A DNA stretch of 64,000 nt from an uncultured Lachnospiraceae bacterium. Its GTDB lineage: Bacteria; Bacillota; Clostridia; Lachnospirales; Lachnospiraceae. The stretch is from positions 1 through 64,000 of the forward strand of contig ONEK01000007.1 of the NCBI GenBank assembly GCA_900316855.1, given 5' to 3'. Below the pieces are notes generated by a model, which ran no database searches, had not been told where the DNA came from, and saw only the letters and a list, made by a program, of their open reading frames with translations. A program made the position numbers and the translations under genes. The number at the start of each line of letters is the position of its first letter. The stretch's first letter is position 1. This document shows positions 41,878-50,724 of the stretch, one piece after another.

Positions 41878-43293
41878 ATGCGAGTAACCGCATCCACCTA
41901 TTACAAGGATTACGCGAAGTCCGTACAGGACCTGCATTCCGAGCTGAACAAGAACATGAATCAGGTTTTGACCGAACGCAAGTACGAGGACGCCGACGAG
42001 AATCCCCTCGCCTACTACCAGGGCAAGCGCCTCGATAACCTGAAGAATACCGCACAGACGCAGGATACCCTCATCAAGATGGTCACCGGCCGTCTCGAGC
42101 AGCAGGAGGACGGTGCCCGTCTTATCGAGCAGGCCATGAACACCGTGAACAAGGAGGTTCTGCAGCTGCGCAACGACTCTAGCAACGGCAACATCAGCAC
42201 CATCAACACGCTGAAGTCCGATTTCGAGGAGCGCCTGAAGTCCATCACGCAGGACATGAACGCGACGTACGAAAACTACTACGTCTACGGCGGCAACGAC
42301 ACGACGACCGTTCCGTTCGCCCTCGACATTGACCTGAAGGAGCCGACGGAAAACGCGGACGGCTCCGTGGACAAGAGTACCATGAGCGGCTCCTCCATCA
42401 CGCTCACCTACTCCCACAAGTTCCCCGGCGACACGAAGGCTTCGACCATGTCCATGAAATACACCATGGAACCGAACGGCAAGCTGAACATCTCCTATTC
42501 CGGAACCGGCTATAACGCAAATGGGGAAAAGATCGACCTTTCCAATAATTCCGTGCTGACCGGGGACGCAAAGCCCTCCTGGACGACACCGACCGAGGAG
42601 GGTGCGGACCTCACCGCGGAGAATCCTGTCCTGAACAAGCTTGTTTCCGCCATGTCCGAGCAGGGCCGCATGCAGCTGGGCTACGGCTCGCTGCATTACC
42701 GCGAGACACTTCCGGATACCTACACAAACGGCCTCAACATGCTGAGCGGCCTCACGGGCGAGCAGATGCAGGATCTTTCCACAGCGGCCTACGCGGCAGG
42801 TGCGTCTGCTGACGATATAGCAGCCGCGGAATCGGCTGCCAATGTCAATGCCGGCAACAAGGCCAACATGGAGTTTCTGCGCAATCCGATTGCCCTGATC
42901 TCCAAGTCGATCCTGACGACACAGAACTATACGAACGCCTATAAGGTCGCAAACGCCACCGGAGCCGCTGACGCGGACAAAACAGCAGCCTCCGCTGCCA
43001 AGGATTCCCTCAACGACGACCTCGGCGAGGTGATCGACGCCTGGACCCCTGCACAGCAGCGTCTCGAATCGACCTACCAGGAGCTGGGTGTGAAGCAGGA
43101 GCTCCTCAATACGACTCAGTCTCACCTGCAGTCCATGGAAGACACCTATACCACCCAGTACAAGGATATCCTCGGCATCGACACCTACGACGCTATCGTC
43201 CAGATGTACTCGAAGCAGTACGCCTACAACGCGGCCATGAAGGTAGGCTCACACGTCATGCAGTCCTCGCTCTTCGACTACGTCAACGGGTGA
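41878..43293 (+). CDS. flgL: Flagellar hook-associated protein 3 (FlgL)
   Basis: MRVTASTYYKDYAKSVQDLHSELNKNMNQVLTERKYEDADENPLAYYQ, then flagellin-like helices (LLNTTQSHLQSMEDTYTTQYKDILG) at the C-terminus. It links FlgK to flagellin. 471 residues. AAGGAGG 6 nt before ATG fixes the start. The centre (GSSITLTYSHKFPGDTK) is a variable insertion. Confidence 0.9.
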   Translation: MRVTASTYYKDYAKSVQDLHSELNKNMNQVLTERKYEDADENPLAYYQGKRLDNLKNTAQTQDTLIKMVTGRLEQQEDGARLIEQAMNTVNKEVLQLRNDSSNGNISTINTLKSDFEERLKSITQDMNATYENYYVYGGNDTTTVPFALDIDLKEPTENADGSVDKSTMSGSSITLTYSHKFPGDTKASTMSMKYTMEPNGKLNISYSGTGYNANGEKIDLSNNSVLTGDAKPSWTTPTEEGADLTAENPVLNKLVSAMSEQGRMQLGYGSLHYRETLPDTYTNGLNMLSGLTGEQMQDLSTAAYAAGASADDIAAAESAANVNAGNKANMEFLRNPIALISKSILTTQNYTNAYKVANATGAADADKTAASAAKDSLNDDLGEVIDAWTPAQQRLESTYQELGVKQELLNTTQSHLQSMEDTYTTQYKDILGIDTYDAIVQMYSKQYAYNAAMKVGSHVMQSSLFDYVNG

Positions 43294-43405
43294 TTCCGCA
43301 TCTTTCACAGATTTTTTATCCCGTTTCGGGGTTTTCTGTGATTGTGACGGGAACGCTACTGCAGTTTCTCCTGATTTATGCTAAACTGAATAGAGTTAAT
43401 AACAG

Positions 43406-43431
43406 GAAAGTTCCGCCGGGGCGGAACTTTC
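43406..43431 (+). terminator. Hairpin after flgL, possible attenuator
   Basis: GAAAGTTCCGC-CGGG-GCGGAACTTTC is a perfect 11-bp stem. The following TGATTTATC is a poor T-run, so it may be partial termination or an mRNA-protecting stem. Confidence 0.5.
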
Positions 43432-43507
43432 TGATTTATCACAATTGCCCGGGTGAAGGTCTTGCTGCGGCGGGTCCTTCGTAAGCCTGCAGTCAGGAGA
43501 ACATTCC

Positions 43508-43987
43508 ATGCTGACACTGGAAACACATGATTATGGCACGTTGGAGTATGAGAAGGATTATCTCATCAATTTTCCGGACGGTCTGTTCGGCTTCCCGGAG
43601 CTGCACGATTACCTGCCTCTGTGCCTGAACGATGAGGAGGACAACACCCTGCTCGTCCTGCAGTCCGTGGAGAACGCGGACATCGCCTTCGTAGTCATCA
43701 ATCCCTTTGCACTCGATCCGAACTACTCGCCGGCATTAACGAGCGAGGAGCTCTCCTATCTCGGCGCGACCTCCGACTCCCAGCTGACGTATTACGTCAT
43801 CTGCGTCCTGAAGAACAACTACCTCGACAACACCGTGAACCTCAAGTGCCCGCTCGTCGTCAACTCCGAGACGCGCAGGGGCATGCAGGTCATCCTGAAC
43901 AATACGGAATACAGTTACCGGCACAAGCTCGGCTCGTTCGCCGCCATTGCCAGTGCGAAGGAAGATTCCGGCGATACCGCCGAATAA
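43508..43987 (+). CDS. fliW: Flagellar assembly factor FliW
   Basis: YLINFPDGLFGFPELHDYLPL, LLVLQSVENADIAFVVINPFAL and a tail (GMQVILNNTEYSYRHKLGSF) identify FliW. It binds CsrA, and free flagellin displaces it, which couples flagellin translation to export. The gene is 25 nt upstream of csrA, as in Bacillus. AGGAGA lies 7 nt before ATG. Confidence 0.95.
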   Translation: MLTLETHDYGTLEYEKDYLINFPDGLFGFPELHDYLPLCLNDEEDNTLLVLQSVENADIAFVVINPFALDPNYSPALTSEELSYLGATSDSQLTYYVICVLKNNYLDNTVNLKCPLVVNSETRRGMQVILNNTEYSYRHKLGSFAAIASAKEDSGDTAE

Positions 43988-44012
43988 GGCGATGATGCCA
44001 GGGAGTTAAACC

Positions 44013-44366
44013 ATGCTGATCCTCAGGCGTAAGAAAAATGAAAGCATCCTGATCGGCGACAACATCCGCATCACGGTCATCGAGAGTGCCGCGGACGGTG
44101 TCCGCCTCGCCATTGACGCGCCCCGGCAGGTATCGATCCTGCGCGAGGAGCTCTCTCAGGCGGAGCAGGAGAACAAGGACTCCGTGGCGCCTCACTACGA
44201 TTCCGTCGCGAACCTGCAGGCCAATCTCCTCGGCCGCATGAAGCCGAAGAAGCTGATTCCGCCCGCGCCTTCCGCCGCTGCGGAGACGCCGGCAAAGACT
44301 CCTGCGAAAAAGCCTGCCGCAAAGAGCGGAACCACTCCCGCGCCGGAAACACCCGCAGACAAATAA
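44013..44366 (+). CDS. csrA: CsrA carbon storage regulator with long C-terminal extension
   Basis: MLILRRKKNESILIGDNIRITVIE and VRLAIDAPRQVSILREEL give a complete CsrA core, including the LREEL RNA-binding edge. CsrA is usually 60-75 residues; here about 117. The extra part has a short helical segment (NLQANLLGRMKPKKL) and an Ala/Pro/Lys-rich tail (PAKTPAKKPAAKSG) that may add FliW or RNA contacts. The likely target hairpins are in the leaders of the flagellin genes in this window. Confidence 0.9.
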   Translation: MLILRRKKNESILIGDNIRITVIESAADGVRLAIDAPRQVSILREELSQAEQENKDSVAPHYDSVANLQANLLGRMKPKKLIPPAPSAAAETPAKTPAKKPAAKSGTTPAPETPADK

Positions 44367-44436
44367 AACAGACAAAACCACAGATACGCCGTTGTCCTCC
44401 TGATCCCCGGCTTCCCCGTAAAGCCACCTCTCCCCG

Positions 44437-46092
44437 TCAGCCCGATTTCCCCTCGTCCTCGTAATACTCCTCGGGCAGGTCGCCCCAGTGCCATTCCTTA
44501 TAGCGGCGGTAGCTGTTGAAGTTGCCCGCCCGCTTGTCGTAGATCGGCTGGATGGAGTCGAGCACGAGGTCCAGCCCGTCCACCATCTCGTAGAACGCGG
44601 TCTTGTCCCAGCCGTCGTACGTATCCTCGTCGTAGCGGGCGACGAGGTGGGACGTGTAGCTCCCGTCCTCCGTCTGGTGCTCGATCGCGCCCATGTAGAA
44701 CATCAGCTCCTCGCGGAAGCTCCGCTGGATCTGGCGGTTGAAGATATCGCTGTACAAGTCGATGGACAGAATCGGGATCTTCGTCACGCTGTCCGGGCTG
44801 CTGAAGTAAAACCGCACGGAATAGTTGTCCGGATTGATCGCAAGGTCCCGGTCGGAGGGGAAACGCATATCCTCGTGATTCGGGCTGCATTCAATCGTGG
44901 AATGGCCGAGCCACACCTCCGGTACCCTCACGGTGAAATACGGCGTATAAACCAGAATTTCGTGCTTTTTCAGCGGAACATAGGCAGCGTCACCCTTCGT
45001 GAGGATCCGTGCGGACAGCTCCTTCTCCTGCTCCTTCTTCTCGTGGCGCGCCTTCGCGGAGAACAGACTGCGGAACGAGCGCATGCCCTCCTCGTTCTTC
45101 TCGTGCTGCTCCTGTCTGCCGCTCGCGCGCTCGATCTCATCCCGGATGTTCAGGATCTGGGGGATGGTATCCATGCCCGCGTTCCCGTTCGAGAGGATGC
45201 GCATCTCCAGGTTCGCGTACTGGCTCTGCTCCGCTCCCTCCCCGGCGGGGGTGCGCTTTCCGGTCCTCTTGCCGAACCAGAGCGCCGCGACGTCGAGCAG
45301 CGCGTCCGCCGCCTCGTCGATATTCATCGCCTCGAGGCGCAGCTCCACGAGGTCCATGTTCATCTCCTCGCGGAAATGCTCGTAGAAGAGGTACGTATCC
45401 AGCAGGTAGCGGATCCTGAGGTCGTCGCTGCAGTACCGGTACACCGCCTCCGCCATGCGGTAAACGAAATTATACTCCAGCGTCAGGGTGGAGATATTGG
45501 GGAGCTTGCGGTCCGGCACCGCGTGGTCGAGAATCCGGTACATGAACTTGTTGTACGTCCGGGACAGGAACGGCAGACGGTAGTAGATCTCGACGTTGAA
45601 GCCGTCCTTATTGCGGTGCATATGCTCGCCGAAGCCCTTGTAGAAGCGGTCCGTCTCGTAGCCGATATCGATGAGATACCCCTTGGCCGTGATGTATTCC
45701 TGCCGGTCGAGGAACATGCGCAGCGGATTGTTGTACGCGGTCTCCTGGATTTTGTACAGGGCACGGATGGCGGATGATTCGATGACGACGGGATGCATCT
45801 CGCGGACCTGATACAGGTTCATGATCTCGTTCTCCGCCTTTTCATAAATCGTGTTGTACTGCAGGGCGGAGCGGTACCGGTCGTTGAACTTGTCCTTCCA
45901 GAAGCGCGGCACCGTGCTGATCCTGCCGAGTATCCCCAGATAGATGATGTTGGCGATTCTGTGATAATCCGCCAGGTGATAAACACGCTCCCAGTTGATG
46001 CTGTTGTGCTCCGGCAGACGCGGATTCTGCTGAATGATGGCATTGACCATATTCACCAGGAATTTGCCTTCGAAATAACCGTTGTTTCTCAC
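44437..46092 (-). CDS. Unrecognised 551-residue protein of the fliS operon, weakly nucleotidyltransferase-like
   Basis: No membrane segments or signal peptide. The N-terminal 200 residues (MVNAIIQQNPRLP, VYHLADYHRIANIIYLGILG, PVVIESSAIRALYKIQ, YLIDIGYETD, GFNVEIYYRLPFL) follow the outline of NTP_transf_5-type nucleotidyltransferases, but the catalytic DxD region reads FLDRQEY and looks altered. A charged region (about residues 330-370, EKKEQEKELSARI) joins a C-terminal domain with FTVRVPEVWLGHSTIECSPNHEDM. The GTG start overlaps the stop of the FliT-like gene (GTGA). Its position suggests a flagellar or glycan-related role; the function is unknown. Confidence 0.5.
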   Translation of the reverse strand: MRNNGYFEGKFLVNMVNAIIQQNPRLPEHNSINWERVYHLADYHRIANIIYLGILGRISTVPRFWKDKFNDRYRSALQYNTIYEKAENEIMNLYQVREMHPVVIESSAIRALYKIQETAYNNPLRMFLDRQEYITAKGYLIDIGYETDRFYKGFGEHMHRNKDGFNVEIYYRLPFLSRTYNKFMYRILDHAVPDRKLPNISTLTLEYNFVYRMAEAVYRYCSDDLRIRYLLDTYLFYEHFREEMNMDLVELRLEAMNIDEAADALLDVAALWFGKRTGKRTPAGEGAEQSQYANLEMRILSNGNAGMDTIPQILNIRDEIERASGRQEQHEKNEEGMRSFRSLFSAKARHEKKEQEKELSARILTKGDAAYVPLKKHEILVYTPYFTVRVPEVWLGHSTIECSPNHEDMRFPSDRDLAINPDNYSVRFYFSSPDSVTKIPILSIDLYSDIFNRQIQRSFREELMFYMGAIEHQTEDGSYTSHLVARYDEDTYDGWDKTAFYEMVDGLDLVLDSIQPIYDKRAGNFNSYRRYKEWHWGDLPEEYYEDEGKSG

Positions 46093-46520
46093 TTTCTGCT
46101 GCTTTCCTTTTCGAAATAGAATGAGCGGTCCTTGTTGAGATGCTCATTCATGCGCCTGTCCTGCTGCTTGATGACTTCGATGAGCTCCAGCGCGCGCCGG
46201 CGCATCTGCACGATCCGGTTCTCCCAGTCATTTTCCGGGAACGCAAGGTCCGGTTCCTGCAGCATCAGCCGCCCGATCAGGGCGTGCGCCTCCTGTGAGC
46301 TCTCTCCCATCTGGAGAATCTCCTGCCACGCGCCGTCGATAATGACGATCTGTTCGTTGCGCATGTCCAACAGGATCCTCGCCGAGACGTCATCATCGTG
46401 CTCGACGGCTCCGATGAAATCGTCCGTGACCTTTTTCAGCTGCTGCAGGGCATGGTAACGCTTCTGCAGGTAGATTGCGAGCTGCTCGTAATCAAACGGG
46501 GTCTTTGCTTCGTCTGCCAT
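46089..46520 (-). CDS. FliT-like flagellar protein
   Basis: About 143 residues, all helical: DYEQLAIYLQKRYHALQQLKKVTDDFIGAVEHDDD, RMNEHLNKDRSFYF at the end. The length and position (fliD-fliS-this gene) fit FliT, the export chaperone for FliD, but the sequence is poorly conserved. Start at MADEAKTPFDYEQ, with GGAG 7 nt upstream. It is translationally coupled to the next gene. Confidence 0.55.
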   Translation of the reverse strand: MADEAKTPFDYEQLAIYLQKRYHALQQLKKVTDDFIGAVEHDDDVSARILLDMRNEQIVIIDGAWQEILQMGESSQEAHALIGRLMLQEPDLAFPENDWENRIVQMRRRALELIEVIKQQDRRMNEHLNKDRSFYFEKESSRK

Positions 46521-46589
46521 ATCTACTCCGATCCGCTTCCGGCTTTGCCGGACTTGCAACGCCTTTGTCCTGCGTCCGGACATAAATAC

Positions 46590-46777
46590 AGGACATCGGC
46601 CAATTGCCTGACTGATGTCCTGGTTCCTTCCTGATCCGACGCTCCTCCGTGAGCTGTCTGTTTATAGCTGTTACGATTAGGTTCTCAGGCACAAACCGCC
46701 TTTCGTACAATCCCATACGGGCTTGCTCTTACAAGCCTGCCTGCTGCCGCTCTGGTAATTCTGACCCTTATGTCATA
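46590..46777. repeat. fliS downstream region: hairpin and GACCCTTATGTCA-family repeat (copy 2)
   Basis: AGGACATC and GATGTCCT pair across 46590-46621. From 46698 to 46778, AAACCGCCTTTCG ... CTGACCCTTATGTCAT matches the ends of the repeats at 34260 and 49850, with a different centre. Confidence 0.5.
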
Positions 46778-47182
46778 TTACACCGACCGGCTCCGGTCGA
46801 ACGGGATGTGGTTGTCCACGACCTTCCGGCTTGCCTCCTCGAAGCCGTCCCGCAGAGGCTGCAGAATATCGATCATACCCTGCAGCTCATCCTTCCTGCG
46901 CTTGCGGCCCGCCTTGCAGCGGCCGATGTCAAACGTGATATAGCTGTACAGCCGCAGCAGATCCTTCGAGATCGGCTGCGTCACATCCAGTGTCTGCATC
47001 AGGTAGCGGATGATGGCATTGAGGTGATCGAGACGGTCGTCGTAAAACGTGTAATCCTCCTCCTCCAGCGCGATCTGTGCCTTCTTCAGGTCCTTGATGG
47101 CCCCGTCATACAGCATGACCAGCAGCTCCCCGCTGCACATATTCTCGACGCTTTCGTTCTTGTATCTCTGGTAAGGATTCAT
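46778..47182 (-). CDS. fliS: Flagellin chaperone FliS
   Basis: MNPYQRYKNESVENMCSGELLVMLYDGAIKDLKKAQIALEE and LMQTLDVTQPISKDLLRLYSYITFDIGRC match FliS throughout. It keeps flagellin unfolded for export. 134 residues, 9 nt after fliD. Confidence 0.95.
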   Translation of the reverse strand: MNPYQRYKNESVENMCSGELLVMLYDGAIKDLKKAQIALEEEDYTFYDDRLDHLNAIIRYLMQTLDVTQPISKDLLRLYSYITFDIGRCKAGRKRRKDELQGMIDILQPLRDGFEEASRKVVDNHIPFDRSRSV

Positions 47183-47191
47183 TCATCTTCC

Positions 47192-49663
47192 TCAGCTCAT
47201 CATGCCGGACAGATAGCCCGACTGGGTATTCAGATCCTGGATGGTCGTTTCGAGAGCCGTGAACTGCTTCAGATACCGGTCCTGCTCGGTCTTCAGCTTC
47301 GACTTCAGGCTGTCCAGCAGCTCGTTGATATCATTTGTGCTCTTGTACAGGGCATTGTTCTGGAGTGAGAGCGGAAGCTTCGTGGAGCCTGCTTCCTCAA
47401 CCAGTCTTCCATATGAGCCGCCGTTCCTGGTCGCAAACCTCGTCGCGTACGGGGTCAGTGTCTCCTCGATGACGGAGGCGAGGCCCTTGCGGGAGCCGCT
47501 GTCCGCGATGATGCTGCTCACCTTCTCCGGCTCGTTCGTCATGGCCTTCTTGAACTTCTCCTCATCGAGCGTAAGTGTTCCGCCGTCATAGGTATCACTG
47601 GACATCGTGATGCCGATGTCCTCGAGATCCTTATAGTTCACGCCCTGCATGAGGAACTTCGACAGAACGCTCTGCAGACTGGAGCCGAAGTCGCGGATCG
47701 TGCTCTCCCCGTTGAGGATGCCCTCCTTCGCCTTCTTGTTCCACTCCTCGATCTGCTTCTCCGTCATCTCGTCCTCCTGATCATCAGTCAGGGGGTCGTA
47801 GCCGGATGCGGGCTTCGTCGTTACCTGTGTGTTGACAGCCTTGACGATCTCGTTGTAGGCGTCAATGAATTTCTTGACCTGCTCCGTGGTCTTGTCCACG
47901 TTCGCGGCAGCCGAAAACGTCACGTTCTTCGAGGTGTCAATCTTCCCGGTCAGGTTCCCGTCGGCATCCTTTTCGTAGCCGAACTTGCCGCTCACCGTGA
48001 CGGACAGACCTTCGACGTTGAACGTGTTGGTATCGCTTGTGATCTCCTGGGTCGCGCTGCCGAGCGAGTAGGACAGGATGGCGTCCTGACCCGCGGTAAA
48101 CGTGCTGCCGTCTCCGCCGAAAATCTTCGACGCGGCACTGTCCGAGCCGCCGAGGTCGATGTCGCGGCCGGCGCCCGTCTTCGTAGACAGCAGGACGAAT
48201 GCGCCCTTGCTGGACATGTAGGTTGCCTTGACGCCCGTCGCGCTGTTCTCGTTGATCTTCGTCATGAGACTCGAGAGCGACGTACCCGACGTGATGCCCT
48301 CGATCTTCGTACCGTTGATGGAGAAGTCCTTCAGGGCTTCATTCATCTCGTCCTCGGTCATATCCGCACCAAAGCCGAGCTTTTCGCGGTTCGCGTACAG
48401 ACTGCTGTACAGGGACAGCTTGTTCGACGCGTTCTTCGTGATTCCGAGGTTGGCGAGAACCTCGCTGTCCGCGTTCAGGGAGAAGCTCGTGCTGCCGTCG
48501 ACCGCTTCGAACGAGAGTGATCCGTCGGAACCGGCTGTCACGCTGATCTTGCCGGTACCGAACTGCCTGCCGATATTTTCCTGGATGTAGGAGGCGATGT
48601 CGTCAAGCTTCTCCTGCTCATCCGTATAGGTCTTCGCCGCAATGGCGTCGCGCTGCTCTGTCGTGAGCAGATCCACGGTTCTTGTCGTGGAGCCGTACGT
48701 CACGGTCAGGTCATTGTCCGCGAGATAGTTCTCGATCTTCCGGCTCGAGACGGACGATGCGGAGAAATCCTTCACATTGCTGTTGAAATCATCGATTGAA
48801 ATGCCCTTGGAGGCATCCTTGAGCGCGCTCTTATCCAGTCCAAGAGCGGACAGCGCGGAGGAAGTATCGCGGATTGCATATTTCGCGGCATCGCTGCCGA
48901 GTCCGGATGTGTCGATCTTCAGGGCATCGCTGTCTGCGTCATAGGTAAACTTAAGGCCCGTTCCGTCACCGGTCCCGATGGACGCGCCTTCATCGGACTG
49001 CTCGATCGCAAGGTTCAGCTCCCTTGCGAGCTCGTTCTTGTCCGACATGGTATAGTCGATGGTCTTCTTCGTCTCCTTGCCGTCGACGGTATCTATGAAC
49101 GTCGTCGGGAACTTGAAAGTCGACTTCACCTCAAACTTGCCGTCCGTCTCATTCCAGGTGCCGAATTCAATTGATTTGCCGGTCAGGTTCGAGCTTTTGA
49201 TCTCCGACAGGAGATTACCCTTTGTTGTGACCGCGGTAGCTCCGCCTTTCGTGGAGGAAATCAGAGTTGCCGCTGTCGCGAGCTGCTTCACTCCGTTCAG
49301 CTTCACATACCCTGTCAGGTCGGACGTACCGCTCGCCTTCACGTATTTCGTGGCATCCTCATCGCCCTCGGCGGTGATGACGTTCTTCGAGAAGAAGCCG
49401 GGATCCTTCATGCTGGTGCCGGACGAGAACATCAGGTAATTGTCCTCGAAGTCCAGGACCTTGTCCGTGATGTCCCGGTAAGCCTCCTGCTTCCACTCGT
49501 TGCGGGTCAGGTTCTGCTTCTGCTCCGTGACCTTCTGCTGCGTGCCGGATGTCAGCTGCTCGATCAGGGAGTCACGGTCCAGGCCGGATACCAGTCCTCC
49601 GAAGCCGGATAACGCCGTATTGCCCAGTGAAGATGTACTGCTGGAACTCGAACTTACTTTCAT
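47192..49663 (-). CDS. fliD: Flagellar cap protein FliD (HAP2)
   Basis: N-terminus: SSTSSLGNTALSGFGGLVSGLDRDSLIEQLTSGTQQKVTEQKQNLTRNEWKQEAYRDI. C-terminus: LKTEQDRYLKQFTALETTIQDLNTQSGYLSGMMS. It caps the filament and helps flagellin fold. 823 residues against about 450-600 in common models, with extra Ser/Asp-rich domains in the middle. Start at MKVSSSSSSTSS with AAGGGG upstream; about 190 nt upstream in the same frame belong to the leader. Confidence 0.95.
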   Translation of the reverse strand: MKVSSSSSSTSSLGNTALSGFGGLVSGLDRDSLIEQLTSGTQQKVTEQKQNLTRNEWKQEAYRDITDKVLDFEDNYLMFSSGTSMKDPGFFSKNVITAEGDEDATKYVKASGTSDLTGYVKLNGVKQLATAATLISSTKGGATAVTTKGNLLSEIKSSNLTGKSIEFGTWNETDGKFEVKSTFKFPTTFIDTVDGKETKKTIDYTMSDKNELARELNLAIEQSDEGASIGTGDGTGLKFTYDADSDALKIDTSGLGSDAAKYAIRDTSSALSALGLDKSALKDASKGISIDDFNSNVKDFSASSVSSRKIENYLADNDLTVTYGSTTRTVDLLTTEQRDAIAAKTYTDEQEKLDDIASYIQENIGRQFGTGKISVTAGSDGSLSFEAVDGSTSFSLNADSEVLANLGITKNASNKLSLYSSLYANREKLGFGADMTEDEMNEALKDFSINGTKIEGITSGTSLSSLMTKINENSATGVKATYMSSKGAFVLLSTKTGAGRDIDLGGSDSAASKIFGGDGSTFTAGQDAILSYSLGSATQEITSDTNTFNVEGLSVTVSGKFGYEKDADGNLTGKIDTSKNVTFSAAANVDKTTEQVKKFIDAYNEIVKAVNTQVTTKPASGYDPLTDDQEDEMTEKQIEEWNKKAKEGILNGESTIRDFGSSLQSVLSKFLMQGVNYKDLEDIGITMSSDTYDGGTLTLDEEKFKKAMTNEPEKVSSIIADSGSRKGLASVIEETLTPYATRFATRNGGSYGRLVEEAGSTKLPLSLQNNALYKSTNDINELLDSLKSKLKTEQDRYLKQFTALETTIQDLNTQSGYLSGMMS

Positions 49664-49917
49664 ATGCTGTCCCCTTTTCTGCTTCCCTGCAGGATAGCGC
49701 CAGGTGAGTGCCCCGATCCGTCGGAGACACTGTTTTAAATATGACATACGAATTGCTTCGCAGCTTCGCTGCTTCCGCAATTCTGCAAACATCCGAAATT
49801 CGCGCACCGCTTCGCTTTGCGCTACTTTCGGATGTTTGGCGGCTCCCAAGTACAAATCGCCTTTCGGGCAAGCCCGAAGTCGATTTGGTACTTTTGACCC
49901 TTATGTCATCACTTTAT

Positions 49918-49945
49918 ATATCGGCACACTGCCAAAAAAAGATAA
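49918..49945 (-). promoter_or_regulatory. FliA-like promoter (N16) of fliD-fliS
   Basis: Minus strand: TTAT (49942-49945), 16 nt, GCCGATAT (49918-49925). The -35 box overlaps the stem of the preceding terminator. Leader about 245 nt. Confidence 0.6.
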
Positions 49946-49967
49946 GGATTATCGCTAACCCTTATCT
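49934..49967 (-). terminator. Terminator of the fla/che operon
   Basis: Minus strand: AGATAAGG, a 12-nt loop, CCTTATCT, TTTTTT. Confidence 0.75.
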
Positions 49968-50063
49968 CTTCCGCTGCTGTTGTTGCTGCCGGATGCTTAC
50001 CTCTTTATTCCTGCGGCATCCGGCTTAAGTTTCAAATGATCCGCGTCTGCGGATCATCCGGAC

Positions 50064-50672
50064 CTATTTCTCGTGTCTCGGGCGTTCCTTCACCGCGAGA
50101 CAGGCCTTCATCAGCTCGGCCATGATCTGTGTCTGGTTTTTGCTCCGGTAGAAACCGATGAGCGGCGAGTTGTTGTCCTCAAGTGTCACGACGTACTGGG
50201 CGGGGAGCCTCGAGAGGCAGATTGCCATGACGTCGGCCTGACACCGGTCACACGTGCAGCACCCGGTGCTCTTCATGATCTGGAGGACGTCTGTATCATT
50301 GAGCACCTCCTGCACCACATTGACAATGTGATACTGCAGCTTCGGCGTCATTTTCGGCGGCGTCTCTGGCTCACTGCTTCCGCTGCCGTTCGCTGTCTTA
50401 GCCTGTGCGCTGCTGTCTGTCTGCTCTGCAGACGGACCCTCCTCGGAATCATCGCCGGAGACCGGGCCATGGCTCTCCTTCGCAGGTGCGGCCGCGGCCT
50501 TCCGCGCATTCTCCGCCTCTTCCTGCGCGGAGACGGTTTCCTCCAGGTTCTTACGGATGGCATCCGAAATCAGGTCATTCTCGCGGCCCTCGTCGACGAC
50601 AACCACACTTTTCTTCAGTTGTTCCGCCTCTTCAGCCAACGGATCTGCCTCCCGGAAAGTTCTGTCCTGCAT
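50064..50672 (-). CDS. ComFB-domain protein with disordered N-terminus
   Basis: The C-terminal 95 residues match ComFB: YHIVNVVQEVLNDTDVLQIMKSTGCCTCDRCQADVMAICLSRLPAQYVVT, with the CxxCxxC cluster and the DVxAIxLxxLP(P/A)xY box. The N-terminal 110 residues are acidic, Ala/Glu/Ser-rich and disordered. ComFB proteins have been reported as c-di-GMP receptors in cyanobacteria (from memory). Last gene of the large fla/che operon, after cheV. Confidence 0.8.
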   Translation of the reverse strand: MQDRTFREADPLAEEAEQLKKSVVVVDEGRENDLISDAIRKNLEETVSAQEEAENARKAAAAPAKESHGPVSGDDSEEGPSAEQTDSSAQAKTANGSGSSEPETPPKMTPKLQYHIVNVVQEVLNDTDVLQIMKSTGCCTCDRCQADVMAICLSRLPAQYVVTLEDNNSPLIGFYRSKNQTQIMAELMKACLAVKERPRHEK

Positions 50673-50724
50673 GTCTGAAACGCGCGAATTGCTCCGCTGC
50701 TTCGCAGCTTACGCAACCCTGCGT

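Larger units (their letters stand above)
49664..50063. other. 400-nt gap between fliD and the fla/che operon end
   Basis: It holds, left to right: a palindromic repeat (GAATTGC ... GCAATTC with inner GCAGC/GCTGC, 49748-49781), the GACCCTTATGTCA-family repeat (49850-49912), the fliD promoter, the operon terminator and a hairpin (ATGATCCGC with GCGGATCAT, 50037-50058). No gene. Confidence 0.7.

Noticed and set aside
40162..43125. 987-codon open frame on the minus strand
   Set aside because: It lies opposite flgK and flgL, both certain genes, and its translation is Val/Arg/His-rich with no family pattern: a shadow of codon bias.
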